Assembly (NCBI RefSeq): GCF_023630705.1
Contig: NZ_JALQEM010000002.1
Span: 120,409 to 184,408 of the forward strand
Source: Caballeronia sp. GAFFF1
GTDB lineage: Bacteria; Pseudomonadota; Gammaproteobacteria; Burkholderiales; Burkholderiaceae
DNA length: 64,000 nucleotides
Reading direction: 5' to 3'
Shown: positions 48,500 to 58,412 of the stretch, one piece after another
Layout of the letters: each line of letters opens with the position of its first letter
Position numbering within the stretch: position 1 is the first letter of the stretch
Translations under genes and position numbers: made by a program
Notes under the pieces: generated by a model
Seen by the model: only the letters and a program-made list of their open reading frames with translations
Database searches by the model: none
Told to the model about the DNA's origin: nothing

Positions 48500-49776
48500 T
48501 CGGTGTGCGGCCGCGGCGCAGCTTCAAGCGACTGCGCCAGGCGCTTTTCTCCGGGCGACGTCCGCCGCGTTTCTGCTTCACCGCGGGCAACCAGGTCCGC
48601 ATCTTCAAGAGCGGCGCGCAGTTCTTTCCCGCGCTGATCGAGCGGATCGACGGCGCGCAGAACACGGTCTCGCTCGAAACCTACATCTTCGCGAACGATG
48701 ACGCCGGCCGCGCCGTCTCCGACGCGCTCTTGCGGGCCGCCGCGCGCGGCGTCACGGTGCGCGTGATCACGGACGGCGTCGGCACCGACGGCAAGCTGCC
48801 GATGTTCGAGCAGTGGAAAGCGGGCGGCGTCGAGCATCGAATCTACAATCCGCATTTGCTGTTCGGGCCGCTCGGATTTTCGCGGACGCACCGCAAGCTC
48901 GCGCTCATCGACAACACGTACGCGTTCTGCGGCGGCATCAATATCGTCGACGATTACGACCAGAACGGCACGCGCTTGCCGGAGCCGCGCTGGGACTTCG
49001 CGATGGAAGCGCAAGGGCCGGTGGTCACGGACGTGCGCAATGCGTTCGACCTTCAATGGGAGCGCATCCGCCTCGGCGTCAAGCCGCGCGAGCCGCGTTC
49101 GTCGTCCTGCGAGCCTCCGCCGGACCCTAACCGCCGGAGTTCCCGACGCGCGATGCGCGCCCGGCGCCGCGCGCAGCTCGGCGAAATCCATGCGGTCGAC
49201 CAACCGTGCGTCGCTTTCGTGGCGCGCGACAATCTGCTGAACCGCCGGGCCATCGAAAAGGCATATTTGCGCGCCATCGCCCATGCGGAGCGCGAAGTCC
49301 TGCTCGCCAATCCGTACTTCATGCCGGGCCGCAAGCTGCGGCGCGCGCTCGTGCTCGCGGCGCGGCGCGGGGTGCGCGTGTCGCTCGTGATCGGGCGCAA
49401 GGAGTTCGTCGCGCTCGACTACGCCACGCCATTCCTCTACGGCAATCTGCTGAAGAATGGCGTGCGCATCGCGGAATACGAAAAGACGATCCTGCACGGC
49501 AAGGTCGCGGTCGTGGACGCGGACTGGGCGACCATCGGCTCGTCCAATCTCGACGCGCTCTCGCTCGTGCTGAACAACGAAGCCAACATGGTGCTCGTGA
49601 ACCACGCGGAGATTGCCGGGTTGCATGACGCCATCCTGCAGGCGTTCGACGAAGGCGGTCGAATCGACGAAAAACATTACGCGTCGCGGCCGTTAAGCGA
49701 GCGAATTCTGAGTTGGCTCGCGTACAACACCTACCGGATGACGATGAAACTCATCACCATCGGGCAGTACGATTGA
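48496..49776 (+). CDS. clsB: Cardiolipin synthase B
   Basis: A 426-residue phospholipase-D superfamily enzyme that condenses phosphatidylglycerol to cardiolipin at the membrane. The two HKD motifs are FSRTHRKLALIDNTYAFCGG and LHGKVAVVDADWATIGSSN, and the length fits ClsB rather than ClsA (no N-terminal membrane helices). A basic linker, RRSSRRAMRARRRAQ, lies between the halves. Starts inside the nudB stop. Confidence 0.93.
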   Translation: MIGVRPRRSFKRLRQALFSGRRPPRFCFTAGNQVRIFKSGAQFFPALIERIDGAQNTVSLETYIFANDDAGRAVSDALLRAAARGVTVRVITDGVGTDGKLPMFEQWKAGGVEHRIYNPHLLFGPLGFSRTHRKLALIDNTYAFCGGINIVDDYDQNGTRLPEPRWDFAMEAQGPVVTDVRNAFDLQWERIRLGVKPREPRSSSCEPPPDPNRRSSRRAMRARRRAQLGEIHAVDQPCVAFVARDNLLNRRAIEKAYLRAIAHAEREVLLANPYFMPGRKLRRALVLAARRGVRVSLVIGRKEFVALDYATPFLYGNLLKNGVRIAEYEKTILHGKVAVVDADWATIGSSNLDALSLVLNNEANMVLVNHAEIAGLHDAILQAFDEGGRIDEKHYASRPLSERILSWLAYNTYRMTMKLITIGQYD

Positions 49777-49931
49777 CGGCCCGAATACTGCTGATCCGAC
49801 GATGTAGCTGCCAGACGGCAATATGCTCCCAGCAAATGGGAAGTCGGGCAGTCACTTAGAGGCAGTCCGCACACAAAAAAGGACAATAGGGCGGGCAAAA
49901 ATAGGACTTATCCTATTGATTGCTGCGGCAG

Positions 49932-49949
49932 TTAGAAACCGCTTTCTAA
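49932..49949. promoter_or_regulatory. 18-bp palindrome upstream of the TetR regulator
   Basis: TTAGAAA and TTTCTAA are perfect inverted arms around CCGC, about 85 bases before the TetR gene. The layout and A+T-rich arms suit a TetR-family operator, and nearby sequence has promoter-like TCCTATTG and AAAATTTT elements. Confidence 0.6.
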
Positions 49950-49987
49950 AATTTTGCTTGTTTCAGCCGCGAGCGGCCACAATAATA

Positions 49988-49999
49988 GAACGGCCGTTC
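49988..49999. promoter_or_regulatory. 12-bp palindrome just upstream of the TetR start
   Basis: GAACGGCCGTTC is a perfect inverted repeat 34 bases before the start of the TetR gene. It could be a second operator for autoregulation, or part of the leader. Confidence 0.45.
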
Positions 50000-50033
50000 G
50001 TTTTCAATGGGGTCACGAGAGGACGGTGGGATC

Positions 50034-50729
50034 ATGCGAAAAGGCGAACAGACGCGGGCCGCGATTCTCGACGCAGCGTTGGATCTGGCGAGCAGGGACG
50101 GACTGGAAGGACTCACGATCGGTCTTCTGGCCGAGCGGATGCAGATGAGCAAGAGCGGAGTGTTCGCGCACTTCGGATCGCGCGAAGATCTGCAGGTGGA
50201 AGTGGTGCGCGAGTACCACCGCCGGTTCGAAGACGAAGTGTTTTTCCCGAGCTTGCGCGAGCCGCGCGGCTTGCCGCGACTGCGCGCGATGATGAGCCGC
50301 TGGATGGAAAAGCGCATCGAGGAAGTCACCACCGGCTGCATCTATATCAGCGGCGCGGTGGAATACGACGATCGCGCGGCGAGCGCGGTGCGCGAGCAGC
50401 TCGTCCACAGTGTGACGACGTGGCGCGAGGCGCTGTTGCGGGCCATTCGCCAATCGAAGGAAGAAGGGCATCTGAAGCCGGAGACGGACCCGAAGCTGAT
50501 GCTCTTCGAGTTGTACAGCTTCACGCTCGGCCTGCATCACGACGCGCGTTTCCTGCATTTGCCGGAAGCGGTGCAACTGACGCGGGACGCGCTGGAAAAG
50601 ACGATCGTTTCATATCAGACGTCGCATACGTCTGCCGATGGCGGCGGCCGCGAAACCAGCGAGCCGGCCGCCCACGCAGCCACGAGTGCGGCGACGAATC
50701 TAACTTCGCATCAAACGGACAGCCGTTAG
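50034..50729 (+). CDS. TetR family transcriptional regulator
   Basis: A 231-residue TetR regulator. The helix-turn-helix is in MRKGEQTRAAILDAALDLAS through MSKSGVFAHFGSREDLQVEV (to about 55). The rest is a helical ligand-binding domain with a C-terminal TetR_C-like region (about 90-195) and a Ser/Thr/Ala-rich tail that is probably disordered. Divergent or upstream regulators of this kind control beta-oxidation genes and bind acyl-CoA; it precedes the acyl-CoA dehydrogenase by 69 bases. Palindromes at 49932 and 49988 are candidate operators. Confidence 0.92.
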   Translation: MRKGEQTRAAILDAALDLASRDGLEGLTIGLLAERMQMSKSGVFAHFGSREDLQVEVVREYHRRFEDEVFFPSLREPRGLPRLRAMMSRWMEKRIEEVTTGCIYISGAVEYDDRAASAVREQLVHSVTTWREALLRAIRQSKEEGHLKPETDPKLMLFELYSFTLGLHHDARFLHLPEAVQLTRDALEKTIVSYQTSHTSADGGGRETSEPAAHAATSAATNLTSHQTDSR

Positions 50730-50798
50730 CGGCGCCGATCGAATCGTCCCAAGGGTTCGGCGGCGCACGACGCAAGCTTCTAGAAACTGGAGAGACTC

Positions 50799-52586
50799 AT
50801 GGGACAGTACGCCGCCCCCTTACGCGACATGCAGTTCGTGCTGCACGAATTGCTGAACGTGGAAGCCGAACTGAAGCGCATGCCGAAGCATGCCGACCTG
50901 GATGCGGACACCATCAACCAGGTGCTCGAAGAAGCCGGCAAGTTCTGCTCCGAAGTCGTGTTTCCGCTGAACCAGAGCGGCGACCGCGAAGGTTGCACCT
51001 ACGAGGGCGACGGCGTCGTGAAGACGCCGTCGGGGTTCAAAGAGGCGTATCGCCGGTACGTCGAAGCGGGCTGGCCCGCGCTCGGCTGCGACCCCGAATA
51101 TGGCGGCCAGGGGCTGCCCGCGTTCGTCAATAACGCGCTCTACGAAATGCTCAACTCGGCGAATCAGGCGTGGACCATGTATCCGGGCCTCTCGCACGGC
51201 GCCTACGAATGCCTGCACGCGCACGGCACGCCGGAGCAGAAAGCAACGTATCTCTCGAAACTCGTCTCCGGCGAGTGGACCGGCACGATGTGCCTGACCG
51301 AACCGCATTGCGGCACCGACCTCGGCATCCTGCGCACGAAAGCCGAACCGAATTCCGACGGTTCCTACGCGCTGACCGGCACGAAGATCTTCATTTCGAG
51401 CGGCGAACACGACATGGCCGAGAACATCGTCCATCTGGTGCTCGCGCGGCTGCCCGGCGCGCCGGCCGGCACGAAGGGCATTTCCCTGTTTATCGTGCCG
51501 AAGTTCATTCCGGACGCGAGCGGCGCGCCGGGCGAACGCAACGGCATCAAGTGCGGCTCCATCGAGCACAAGATGGGCATTCACGGCAATGCCACTTGCG
51601 TGATGAATCTGGACGGCGCGAAGGGCTGGCTCGTCGGCGAAGCGAACAAGGGCTTGAACGCCATGTTCGTGATGATGAACGCGGCGCGTCTCGGCGTCGG
51701 CATGCAGGGCTTGGGCCTGACGGAAGTCGCGTATCAGAACTCGCTCGTCTATGCGAAAGAGCGTCTGCAAATGCGCTCGCTCACCGGCTCGAAAGCGCCC
51801 GAGAAGCCCGCTGATCCGATCATCGTGCATCCGGATGTGCGCCGCATGCTGCTCACGCAGAAGGCTTACGCCGAAGCGGGCCGCGCGTTCACGTACTGGG
51901 CCGCGCTCAACATCGACAAGGAACTCTCGCACGAAGACGAAGCCGCGCGCCGCGAAGCCGCCGATTTCGTCGCGCTGCTCACGCCGGTCATCAAGGCGTT
52001 TCTGACCGACAACGCGTTCGAAGGCACGAACCTCGGCATGCAGATCTACGGCGGCCACGGCTTCATCTCCGAGTGGGGCATGGAGCAGTACGTGCGCGAC
52101 GCGCGCATCAACATGATCTACGAAGGCACGAACTCCATTCAGGCGCTCGACCTGCTCGGCCGCAAGATTCTCGGCGACATGGGCGCGAAGCTGAAGCGTT
52201 TCGGCAAGCTCGTGACGGATTTCGTCGAAGAAGAAGGCGTGAAGCCGGAGATGCAGGAGTTCATCAACCCGCTCGCGGATATCGGCGAGAAGGTGCAGAA
52301 GCTCACGATGGAAATCGGCATGAAGGCGATGCAGAACCCGGACGAAGTGGGCGCCGCAGCCGTGCCGTACCTGCGCACGGTGGGCCATCTGGTGTTCTCG
52401 TACTTCTGGGCGCGCATGGCGCGCGTCGCGCTCGACAACGCCGCATCAGGCGATGCGTTCTACAAGGCGAAGCTCGCCACCGCGCGCTTCTACTTCGCGA
52501 AGCTCCTGCCCGAAACGGCTTCGACCATCCGCGCCGCGCGCGCGGGCGCGAAGCCGATGATGGACTACGACGAAGCCTTGTTCTGA
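50799..52586 (+). CDS. Acyl-CoA dehydrogenase (long form)
   Basis: A 595-residue FAD-dependent acyl-CoA dehydrogenase, the first step of beta-oxidation. It has the extra N-terminal helical region (MGQYAAPLRDMQFVLHELLN) and a C-terminal extension typical of the FadE-like bacterial group. MCLTEPHCGTDLGILRTKAE is the acyl-CoA dehydrogenase signature, and the catalytic glutamate is in MIYEGTNSIQALDL. First enzyme gene after the TetR regulator; the FadB-like, thiolase and hydratase genes follow. Confidence 0.95.
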   Translation: MGQYAAPLRDMQFVLHELLNVEAELKRMPKHADLDADTINQVLEEAGKFCSEVVFPLNQSGDREGCTYEGDGVVKTPSGFKEAYRRYVEAGWPALGCDPEYGGQGLPAFVNNALYEMLNSANQAWTMYPGLSHGAYECLHAHGTPEQKATYLSKLVSGEWTGTMCLTEPHCGTDLGILRTKAEPNSDGSYALTGTKIFISSGEHDMAENIVHLVLARLPGAPAGTKGISLFIVPKFIPDASGAPGERNGIKCGSIEHKMGIHGNATCVMNLDGAKGWLVGEANKGLNAMFVMMNAARLGVGMQGLGLTEVAYQNSLVYAKERLQMRSLTGSKAPEKPADPIIVHPDVRRMLLTQKAYAEAGRAFTYWAALNIDKELSHEDEAARREAADFVALLTPVIKAFLTDNAFEGTNLGMQIYGGHGFISEWGMEQYVRDARINMIYEGTNSIQALDLLGRKILGDMGAKLKRFGKLVTDFVEEEGVKPEMQEFINPLADIGEKVQKLTMEIGMKAMQNPDEVGAAAVPYLRTVGHLVFSYFWARMARVALDNAASGDAFYKAKLATARFYFAKLLPETASTIRAARAGAKPMMDYDEALF

Positions 52587-52708
52587 CCAGGCGCGCAACG
52601 CGACGGTTCGGCTCTTCGAACCGCGACTTCCCAATCAAACAGCTCGCGGCGCAATCGACTTCGACTGCGCCGCGGGCAGAAAAGCAAACCCCATACGGAG
52701 GCTTTCCC

Positions 52709-55138
52709 GTGAGCACCCTGAACATCCGCAAAGTCGCTGTGCTCGGCGCAGGCGTGATGGGCGCGCAGATCGCCGCGCATCTCATCAACGCGCGCGTGCC
52801 CGTGCTGCTCTTCGATCTTCCCGCGAAGGAAGGCCCGAAGAACGGCATTGCGCTCAAGGCCATCGAGAATCTGAAGAAGCTCTCGCCCGCGCCGCTCGGC
52901 ATGAAGGACGACGCGCAGTACATCGAGCCCGCGAACTACGAAGACGACATCGCGCGCCTTGCAGAGTGCGATCTCGTGATCGAAGCGATCGCCGAGCGCA
53001 TGGACTGGAAGCACGACCTGTACAAGAAGGTCTCGCCGCACATCGCCCCGCACGCCATCTTCGCGAGCAATACGTCGGGCTTGTCGATCACCGAGCTGTC
53101 GCACGGTTTCTCCGATGAACTCAAGGCGCGTTTCTGCGGCGTGCACTTCTTCAATCCGCCGCGTTACATGCATCTGGTCGAACTCATTCCGACCGAATCG
53201 ACCAAGCCCGAGATTCTCGACCAGCTCGAAACTTTCCTGACGAGCGCCATCGGCAAAGGCGTCGTGCGCGCGAAGGACACGCCGAACTTCATCGCGAATC
53301 GCGTGGGCGTGTTCTCGATTCTCGCGGTGATCGCCGAGAGCCAGAAGTTCGGCCTGCGTTTCGACGAAGTGGACGACCTGACCGGCGCGCGCCTCGGCCG
53401 CGCGAAGTCCGCGACGTTCCGCACGGCGGATGTCGTCGGTCTCGACACGATGGCGCACGTCATCAAGACGATGCAGGACAACTTGCCGGACGACCCGTTC
53501 TTCTCCGTCTACGCAACGCCGCCCGTGCTCGCCGAACTGGTGAAGAACGGCGCGCTCGGGCAGAAGACGGGCGCGGGCTTCTATCGCAAGGAAGGAAAGG
53601 CGATCAAGGTGCTCGACCCGCAGACGGCGCACTATGTCGAGGCCGGCGCGAAGGCGGACGAACTCGTCGGCCGCATTCTGAAGCGCCCGCCCGCCGAGCG
53701 CCTCAAGCTCCTGCGCGAAACCGACAACAAGCAGGCGCAGTTCCTCTGGGCCATTTTCCGCGACGTGTTCCACTACATCGCGGTGCATCTCGACTCGATC
53801 GCGGACAACGCACGCGATGTCGACCTCGCGATCCGCTGGGGCTTCGGCTGGAACCAGGGCCCGTTCGAAAGCTGGCAGGCGGCGGGCTGGCAGCAAGTCG
53901 CGCAATGGGTGCAGGAAGACATCGACGCGGGCAAGGCGCTTTCGGAAGCACCGTTGCCCGCCTGGGTGCTCGACGGCCCCGTCGCGGAGAAGGGCGGCGT
54001 GCACACGAACGAAGGCTCGTGGTCGCCGCAGGCCCGCCGTTTCGTCGCGCGTTCGACGCTGCCGGTCTACCAGAAGCAGGTGTTCCGCGCGCCGCTCGTC
54101 GGTGAAAGCGGCGCCGATCCGAAGACCTTCGGCAAGACGCTCTTCGAAACCGACAGCGTGCGCGCCTGGCTCGACCGCGACGACGGCGATGTCGTGATCG
54201 TCTCGTTTAAAACGAAGATGAACACCATCGGTCCGGGCGTGCTCGACGGCCTCACGCAAGCCATCGAACTCGCGGAGAAGGAATACCGCGGCGTGGTGAT
54301 CTGGCAGCCGGCGTCGCTCACGCTGGGCGCGCCGGGCGGTCCGTTCTCGGCAGGCGCGAACCTCGAAGAGGCGATGCCCGCGTTCATGATCGGCGGCGCG
54401 AAAGGCATCGAGCCGTTCGTCAAGAAGTTCCAGGACAGCATGATGCGCGTGAAGTACGCGAACGTGCCGGTGGTGTGCGCGGTGTCGGGCATTGCGCTCG
54501 GCGGCGGCTGCGAACTGATGCTGCATTCGGCGAAACGCGTCGCGCATATCGAAAGCTATGTCGGACTCGTGGAAGTGGGCGTGGGTCTCGTGCCGGCGGG
54601 CGGCGGACTGAAGGAAGCCGCGTTGCGCGCGGCCGAAGCCGCGAGCGCCGTCAACGCGACGAGCGATCTGCTCAAGTTCCTGCAAAAGCCGTTCGAAAAC
54701 GCGGCGATGGCGAAAGTCTCCGGCTCCGCGCTCGAAGCACGCGCGATGGGCTATCTGAAGCCGTCGGACACGATCGTCTTCAACGTGCACGAGCTGCTCG
54801 ACATCGCGAAGAAGGAAGCGCGCGCGCTTGCGGATTCCGGCTACCGCGCGCCGCTGCGCACGAAGCAGATTCCGGTCGCGGGCCGCTCGGTGCTGTCGAC
54901 GATCAAGGCGTCGCTCGTCAACATGCGCGACGGCCGCTTCATCAGCGATCACGACTTCCTGATTGCGAGCCGTATCGCGGAAGCGGTGTGCGGCGGCGAC
55001 GTGGAAGGCGGCAGTCTCGTCGACGAGGAATGGCTGCTTGGGCTGGAACGCCGCGCGTTCATCGAACTGCTCGGCACGCAAAAGACGCAGGAACGGATCA
55101 TGGGCATGTTGCAGACCGGCAAGCCGGTTCGCAACTGA
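52709..55138 (+). CDS. 3-Hydroxyacyl-CoA dehydrogenase / enoyl-CoA hydratase bifunctional protein
   Basis: An 809-residue FadB/FadJ-type protein with the order reversed relative to E. coli. Residues about 1-320 are the NAD-binding dehydrogenase half (VAVLGAGVMGAQIAAHLIN; VGVFFNPP-like HFFNPPRYMHLVELIPTE), with a second dehydrogenase-like helical domain to about 480. The crotonase half (about 500-809) includes GGPFSAGANLEEAM and GIALGGGCELMLHSAK. The start is GTG at 52709 with GGAGG seven bases upstream. It works with the thiolase encoded 24 bases downstream. Confidence 0.95.
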   Translation: MSTLNIRKVAVLGAGVMGAQIAAHLINARVPVLLFDLPAKEGPKNGIALKAIENLKKLSPAPLGMKDDAQYIEPANYEDDIARLAECDLVIEAIAERMDWKHDLYKKVSPHIAPHAIFASNTSGLSITELSHGFSDELKARFCGVHFFNPPRYMHLVELIPTESTKPEILDQLETFLTSAIGKGVVRAKDTPNFIANRVGVFSILAVIAESQKFGLRFDEVDDLTGARLGRAKSATFRTADVVGLDTMAHVIKTMQDNLPDDPFFSVYATPPVLAELVKNGALGQKTGAGFYRKEGKAIKVLDPQTAHYVEAGAKADELVGRILKRPPAERLKLLRETDNKQAQFLWAIFRDVFHYIAVHLDSIADNARDVDLAIRWGFGWNQGPFESWQAAGWQQVAQWVQEDIDAGKALSEAPLPAWVLDGPVAEKGGVHTNEGSWSPQARRFVARSTLPVYQKQVFRAPLVGESGADPKTFGKTLFETDSVRAWLDRDDGDVVIVSFKTKMNTIGPGVLDGLTQAIELAEKEYRGVVIWQPASLTLGAPGGPFSAGANLEEAMPAFMIGGAKGIEPFVKKFQDSMMRVKYANVPVVCAVSGIALGGGCELMLHSAKRVAHIESYVGLVEVGVGLVPAGGGLKEAALRAAEAASAVNATSDLLKFLQKPFENAAMAKVSGSALEARAMGYLKPSDTIVFNVHELLDIAKKEARALADSGYRAPLRTKQIPVAGRSVLSTIKASLVNMRDGRFISDHDFLIASRIAEAVCGGDVEGGSLVDEEWLLGLERRAFIELLGTQKTQERIMGMLQTGKPVRN

Positions 55139-55162
55139 GCGCGCGGACTATCGGAGCTGGTT

Positions 55163-56362
55163 ATGAGCAAACAATTGCAGGAAGCATATATCGTTGCCGC
55201 GAGCCGCACGCCGATCGGCAAGGCGCCGCGCGGCGTCTTCAAGAACACGCGCCCGGATGAGCTGCTCGTCCACGCCATCAAATCTGCCGTCGCGCAGGTG
55301 CCGGGGCTGGATACCGGCGTGATCGAGGACGCGATCGTCGGCTGCGCGATTCCGGAAGCCGAGCAGGGCCTGAACGTCGCGCGCATGGGCGCGCTGCTCG
55401 CCGGGCTGCCGCAGACGGTCGGCGGCGTCACGGTGAACCGCTTCTGCGCGTCGGGCCTCACCGCGCTCGCGATGGCGGCGGACCGCATTCGCGTCGGCGA
55501 GGCCGATGCCATTCTCGCGGGCGGCTGCGAGTCGATGAGCATGGTGCCGATGATGGGCAACAAGCCGTCGCTGTCGCCGCATATCTTCGAGCGCAGCGAG
55601 GACATCGGCATTGCGTACGGCATGGGTCTGACGGCCGAGCGCGTCGCGGAACGCTGGAAGGTGAGCCGCGAGGCCCAGGACGCGTTCGCGGCGGAGTCGC
55701 ATCGCAAGGCGCTGGCCGCGCAGCAGTCGGGCGAATTCGCCGATGAGATCGCAGCCTACACGCTCGACGAACGCTTCCCGGACCTCGCATCCGGCGAAGT
55801 GCGCGTGAATGCGCGCGAGATCGCGTTCGACGAAGGCCCGCGCGCGGACACGTCGCTCGAAACGCTCGCGAAACTGCGCCCGGTGTTCGCCAACAAGGGA
55901 TCGGTGACGGCGGGCAACAGCTCGCAGACGTCGGACGGCGCAGGCGCGCTGATCGTGGTGTCCGAGAAGATCCTGAAGCAGTTCAATCTGACGCCGCTCG
56001 CGCGCTTCGTGAGCTTCGCGGTGCGCGGCGTGCCGCCGGAAATCATGGGCATCGGGCCGAAAGAAGCGATTCCAGCCGCGCTCAAGAATGCGGGTCTGAC
56101 GCAGGACGATCTCGACTGGATTGAACTGAACGAAGCGTTCGCGGCGCAATCGCTCGCGGTGATCAACGACCTCGGTCTTGATACGTCGAAGCTGAACCCG
56201 CTCGGCGGCGCGATCGCGCTCGGGCATCCGCTCGGCGCGACCGGCGCGATCCGTTCCGCGACGGTGATCCACGGCCTGCGCCGCCGCAATCTGAAGTACG
56301 GCATGGTGACGATGTGCGTCGGCACCGGCATGGGCGCAGCGGGCATTTTCGAGCGGATGTAA
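55163..56362 (+). CDS. fadA: Acetyl-CoA C-acyltransferase (thiolase)
   Basis: A 399-residue thiolase that completes beta-oxidation by splitting 3-oxoacyl-CoA. The nucleophile Cys95 is in VNRFCASGLTAL, the base His in GGAIALGHPLGATGA, and the second Cys in MCVGTGMGAAGIFE. Length is standard. It begins 24 bases after the FadB-like gene and a GC-rich hairpin follows it. The protein would pair with the FadB-like subunit. Confidence 0.96.
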   Translation: MSKQLQEAYIVAASRTPIGKAPRGVFKNTRPDELLVHAIKSAVAQVPGLDTGVIEDAIVGCAIPEAEQGLNVARMGALLAGLPQTVGGVTVNRFCASGLTALAMAADRIRVGEADAILAGGCESMSMVPMMGNKPSLSPHIFERSEDIGIAYGMGLTAERVAERWKVSREAQDAFAAESHRKALAAQQSGEFADEIAAYTLDERFPDLASGEVRVNAREIAFDEGPRADTSLETLAKLRPVFANKGSVTAGNSSQTSDGAGALIVVSEKILKQFNLTPLARFVSFAVRGVPPEIMGIGPKEAIPAALKNAGLTQDDLDWIELNEAFAAQSLAVINDLGLDTSKLNPLGGAIALGHPLGATGAIRSATVIHGLRRRNLKYGMVTMCVGTGMGAAGIFERM

Positions 56363-56368
56363 TCGGGC

Positions 56369-56396
56369 GGCCCGCGGGCGGCTTCGCTCGCGGGCC
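56369..56396 (+). other. GC-rich hairpin between thiolase and hydratase genes
   Basis: GGCCCGCG and CGCGGGCC form an 8-bp perfect stem just after the thiolase stop. There is no T-run, so it is more likely a transcript-stabilising or pausing structure than a terminator. Confidence 0.4.
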
Positions 56397-56417
56397 AACA
56401 ACAAGAGGAGACGCCGC

Positions 56418-57182
56418 ATGGATATCGTCATCGAACGAGCGCAAGGCGTGTTGATCATCGTCTTGAATCGCGCCGAGAAGAAGAACGCCATCACGGCGGC
56501 CATGTATCAGGAAATGGCCGACGGTCTGTACGAAGCGGAAAACGACCCGACGGTGCGCGCGGTTCTGCTGCGCGGCAACGGCGGCGCGTTCAGCGCGGGC
56601 AACGATCTGGAAGACTTCCTGAACGATCCGCCGAAGGGTCTCGACGCGCCCGTGTTCCAGTTCCTGCGACGCCTGAGCGGCATGCCGAAGCCGGTGGTCG
56701 CGGCGGTGGCGGGCGTGGCCGTGGGCATCGGCACGACGATGCTTCTGCATTGCGATCTCGTCTACGCCGCGAAGAACGCGAAGTTCTCGCTGCCGTTCGT
56801 GCAGCTCGGGCTGTGCCCGGAAGCGGCGTCGAGTCTGCTGCTGCCGCGCATCGCGGGTTATCAGCGGGCGGCGGAAAAGCTGCTGCTCGGCGAGGCGTTT
56901 GACGTAAACGAAGCGATCAGCATGGGCTTCGTCAACGGCGCGATCGATGCCGCCGAACTCGACGCCTATGCGTTCGAGCGAGCGAGACGGCTGGCGGCGC
57001 TGCCGGCGTCATCGCTCAGAACGACGAAGGCGCTGATGAAAAGCGAGCAACGCAACGAAGTGGCGGCGCGCATGGAAGAAGAGGCGGCGCATTTTTCGCG
57101 GATGCTTGCAGGGCCGGAGGCGCGCGAGGCGTTTGCCGCGTTTCTGGAGAAGCGGAAGGCGGATTTTAGTCGGTTTCAGTAA
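56418..57182 (+). CDS. Enoyl-CoA hydratase/isomerase family protein
   Basis: A 254-residue crotonase-fold protein. The oxyanion hole segments are NGGAFSAGNDLEDFL and VAGVAVGIGTTMLLHCDLVY. The glutamate positions seen in true hydratases appear replaced in this copy (PFVQLGLCPEAASSLLLP has a Glu in the second position only), so it may be an isomerase or another crotonase. Last gene of the TetR-controlled beta-oxidation unit and the last core gene before the second type VI island. Confidence 0.9.
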   Translation: MDIVIERAQGVLIIVLNRAEKKNAITAAMYQEMADGLYEAENDPTVRAVLLRGNGGAFSAGNDLEDFLNDPPKGLDAPVFQFLRRLSGMPKPVVAAVAGVAVGIGTTMLLHCDLVYAAKNAKFSLPFVQLGLCPEAASSLLLPRIAGYQRAAEKLLLGEAFDVNEAISMGFVNGAIDAAELDAYAFERARRLAALPASSLRTTKALMKSEQRNEVAARMEEEAAHFSRMLAGPEAREAFAAFLEKRKADFSRFQ

Positions 57183-57329
57183 TCGAAAGGCGGACAATTC
57201 AGTTTCCCGGCCCGAGGCAGTTCCGGGGGACCCGCGCAGCGGGCTGTTAGAGCACTCCGCCACGGCGAATCGCTCCCTTCGGTGGCGCAACGGCGGACGA
57301 GCGAAATGCGCGACGGTCGAAGTGCCAAG

Positions 57330-58412
57330 TCAGTTCGATTCGGGAGCAGCGAAGCGATCCTTCGCCGCCCGTCGAAATTGCCGTCCGTACAGTTCTGGTT
57401 CGAAACGCATGCCAATGATAGGTCCGTTTTCCGAACAGTTCCCGAGCCAGCTTGACCAGCCGAGTTGCTCAGAACCTCCCAACTTCGCCGTCATAGCGCT
57501 TCGCGCCTCGATGTGCACTTGCGCTTCCCAACTATGTTCTTTTCCAACGAAAGCCCGAACGAAGTCGATCAGCTTCGGTAAGTCGGGGCCCTGGGGCGTA
57601 AAGCGATGATATGTTTGAATGTCGAGGGGTCCGATCACGATACGAAAACGGTGGCGTCGGTCCGGCACTTGCTCTCCGAGCGTGGCGCCCCAACCTAAGC
57701 AGAGCGACATACGCTCTTGGCCGAGCACGCAGCGTTGCTTTGATCCGATCGGCATCCAGTACAGATCGTACTCGACGATCTTTATCGGTACGCTGAAGTA
57801 GCGTGCAAGGGCGCTGCGCAGGCCATCCGGATTAAGGGCTCGACGCACGAGGTGGGGCGATGCGGATAGCCGGGCATGTTCGGGTAGCGGTCGCGCTACA
57901 CGATGCCGTTCCGGAATATTTGCAAGCGCCGAAGCATAGAAGGAGAAAGGTTCATCGCCCGGCCGGTCTAGGCTAACCGTTGATTGCGACTGCGCCCAAG
58001 CTCGATACAACAGCGAGAGCGCGCGGTGATGATAGATGTCGAGGAAATTGCACAATGTCGGGTCGTGACGTTGTTCTTCCCTCTGACGCGCGATTTCAGT
58101 GATATGAACCGGCAATGGGCCGTTCGGCCCGAGCATCCCGAGGCCGAAGAGCCGAATATGCAGCCTGCCGGACCTAACCTCTGCCTCGGCGATTTCTCGC
58201 GGGGCGAATGACAAGCTGGGCTTCTGGCCAATGCGAAACTTTTCGGTGCTCGGCAACCGGGCAGTGCCGATAGGTGCAACCGTTGAGTCGGCACCTAACC
58301 TTCTCAAGAGGGGAAGGAGACCATATCGCCACACGCTCGACTGCAAACGGTCAATCGTGACCTGCGAGATTCCCTTTCCGATTGGTGTAGCTTCGAATGA
58401 CGCTCGGTACAT
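57330..58412 (-). CDS. tssG: Type VI secretion baseplate protein TssG (orphan)
   Basis: A 360-residue TssG (ImpH/VasB) protein, part of the TssEFGK baseplate wedge. LHIRLFGLGMLGPNGPLPVHI, split here as FGLGMLGPNGPLPVHITE, is the strongest family motif, and FLDIYHHRALSLLYRAWAQS follows. The C-terminal RRHRFRIVIGPLDIQTYHRF also matches. Its usual partner tssF should lie directly upstream, but 58413-58668 holds no coding remnant I can recognise. It is the only structural type VI gene besides the vgrG copies in the window. It may be a displaced duplicate or relic. Confidence 0.9.
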   Translation of the reverse strand: MYRASFEATPIGKGISQVTIDRLQSSVWRYGLLPLLRRLGADSTVAPIGTARLPSTEKFRIGQKPSLSFAPREIAEAEVRSGRLHIRLFGLGMLGPNGPLPVHITEIARQREEQRHDPTLCNFLDIYHHRALSLLYRAWAQSQSTVSLDRPGDEPFSFYASALANIPERHRVARPLPEHARLSASPHLVRRALNPDGLRSALARYFSVPIKIVEYDLYWMPIGSKQRCVLGQERMSLCLGWGATLGEQVPDRRHRFRIVIGPLDIQTYHRFTPQGPDLPKLIDFVRAFVGKEHSWEAQVHIEARSAMTAKLGGSEQLGWSSWLGNCSENGPIIGMRFEPELYGRQFRRAAKDRFAAPESN

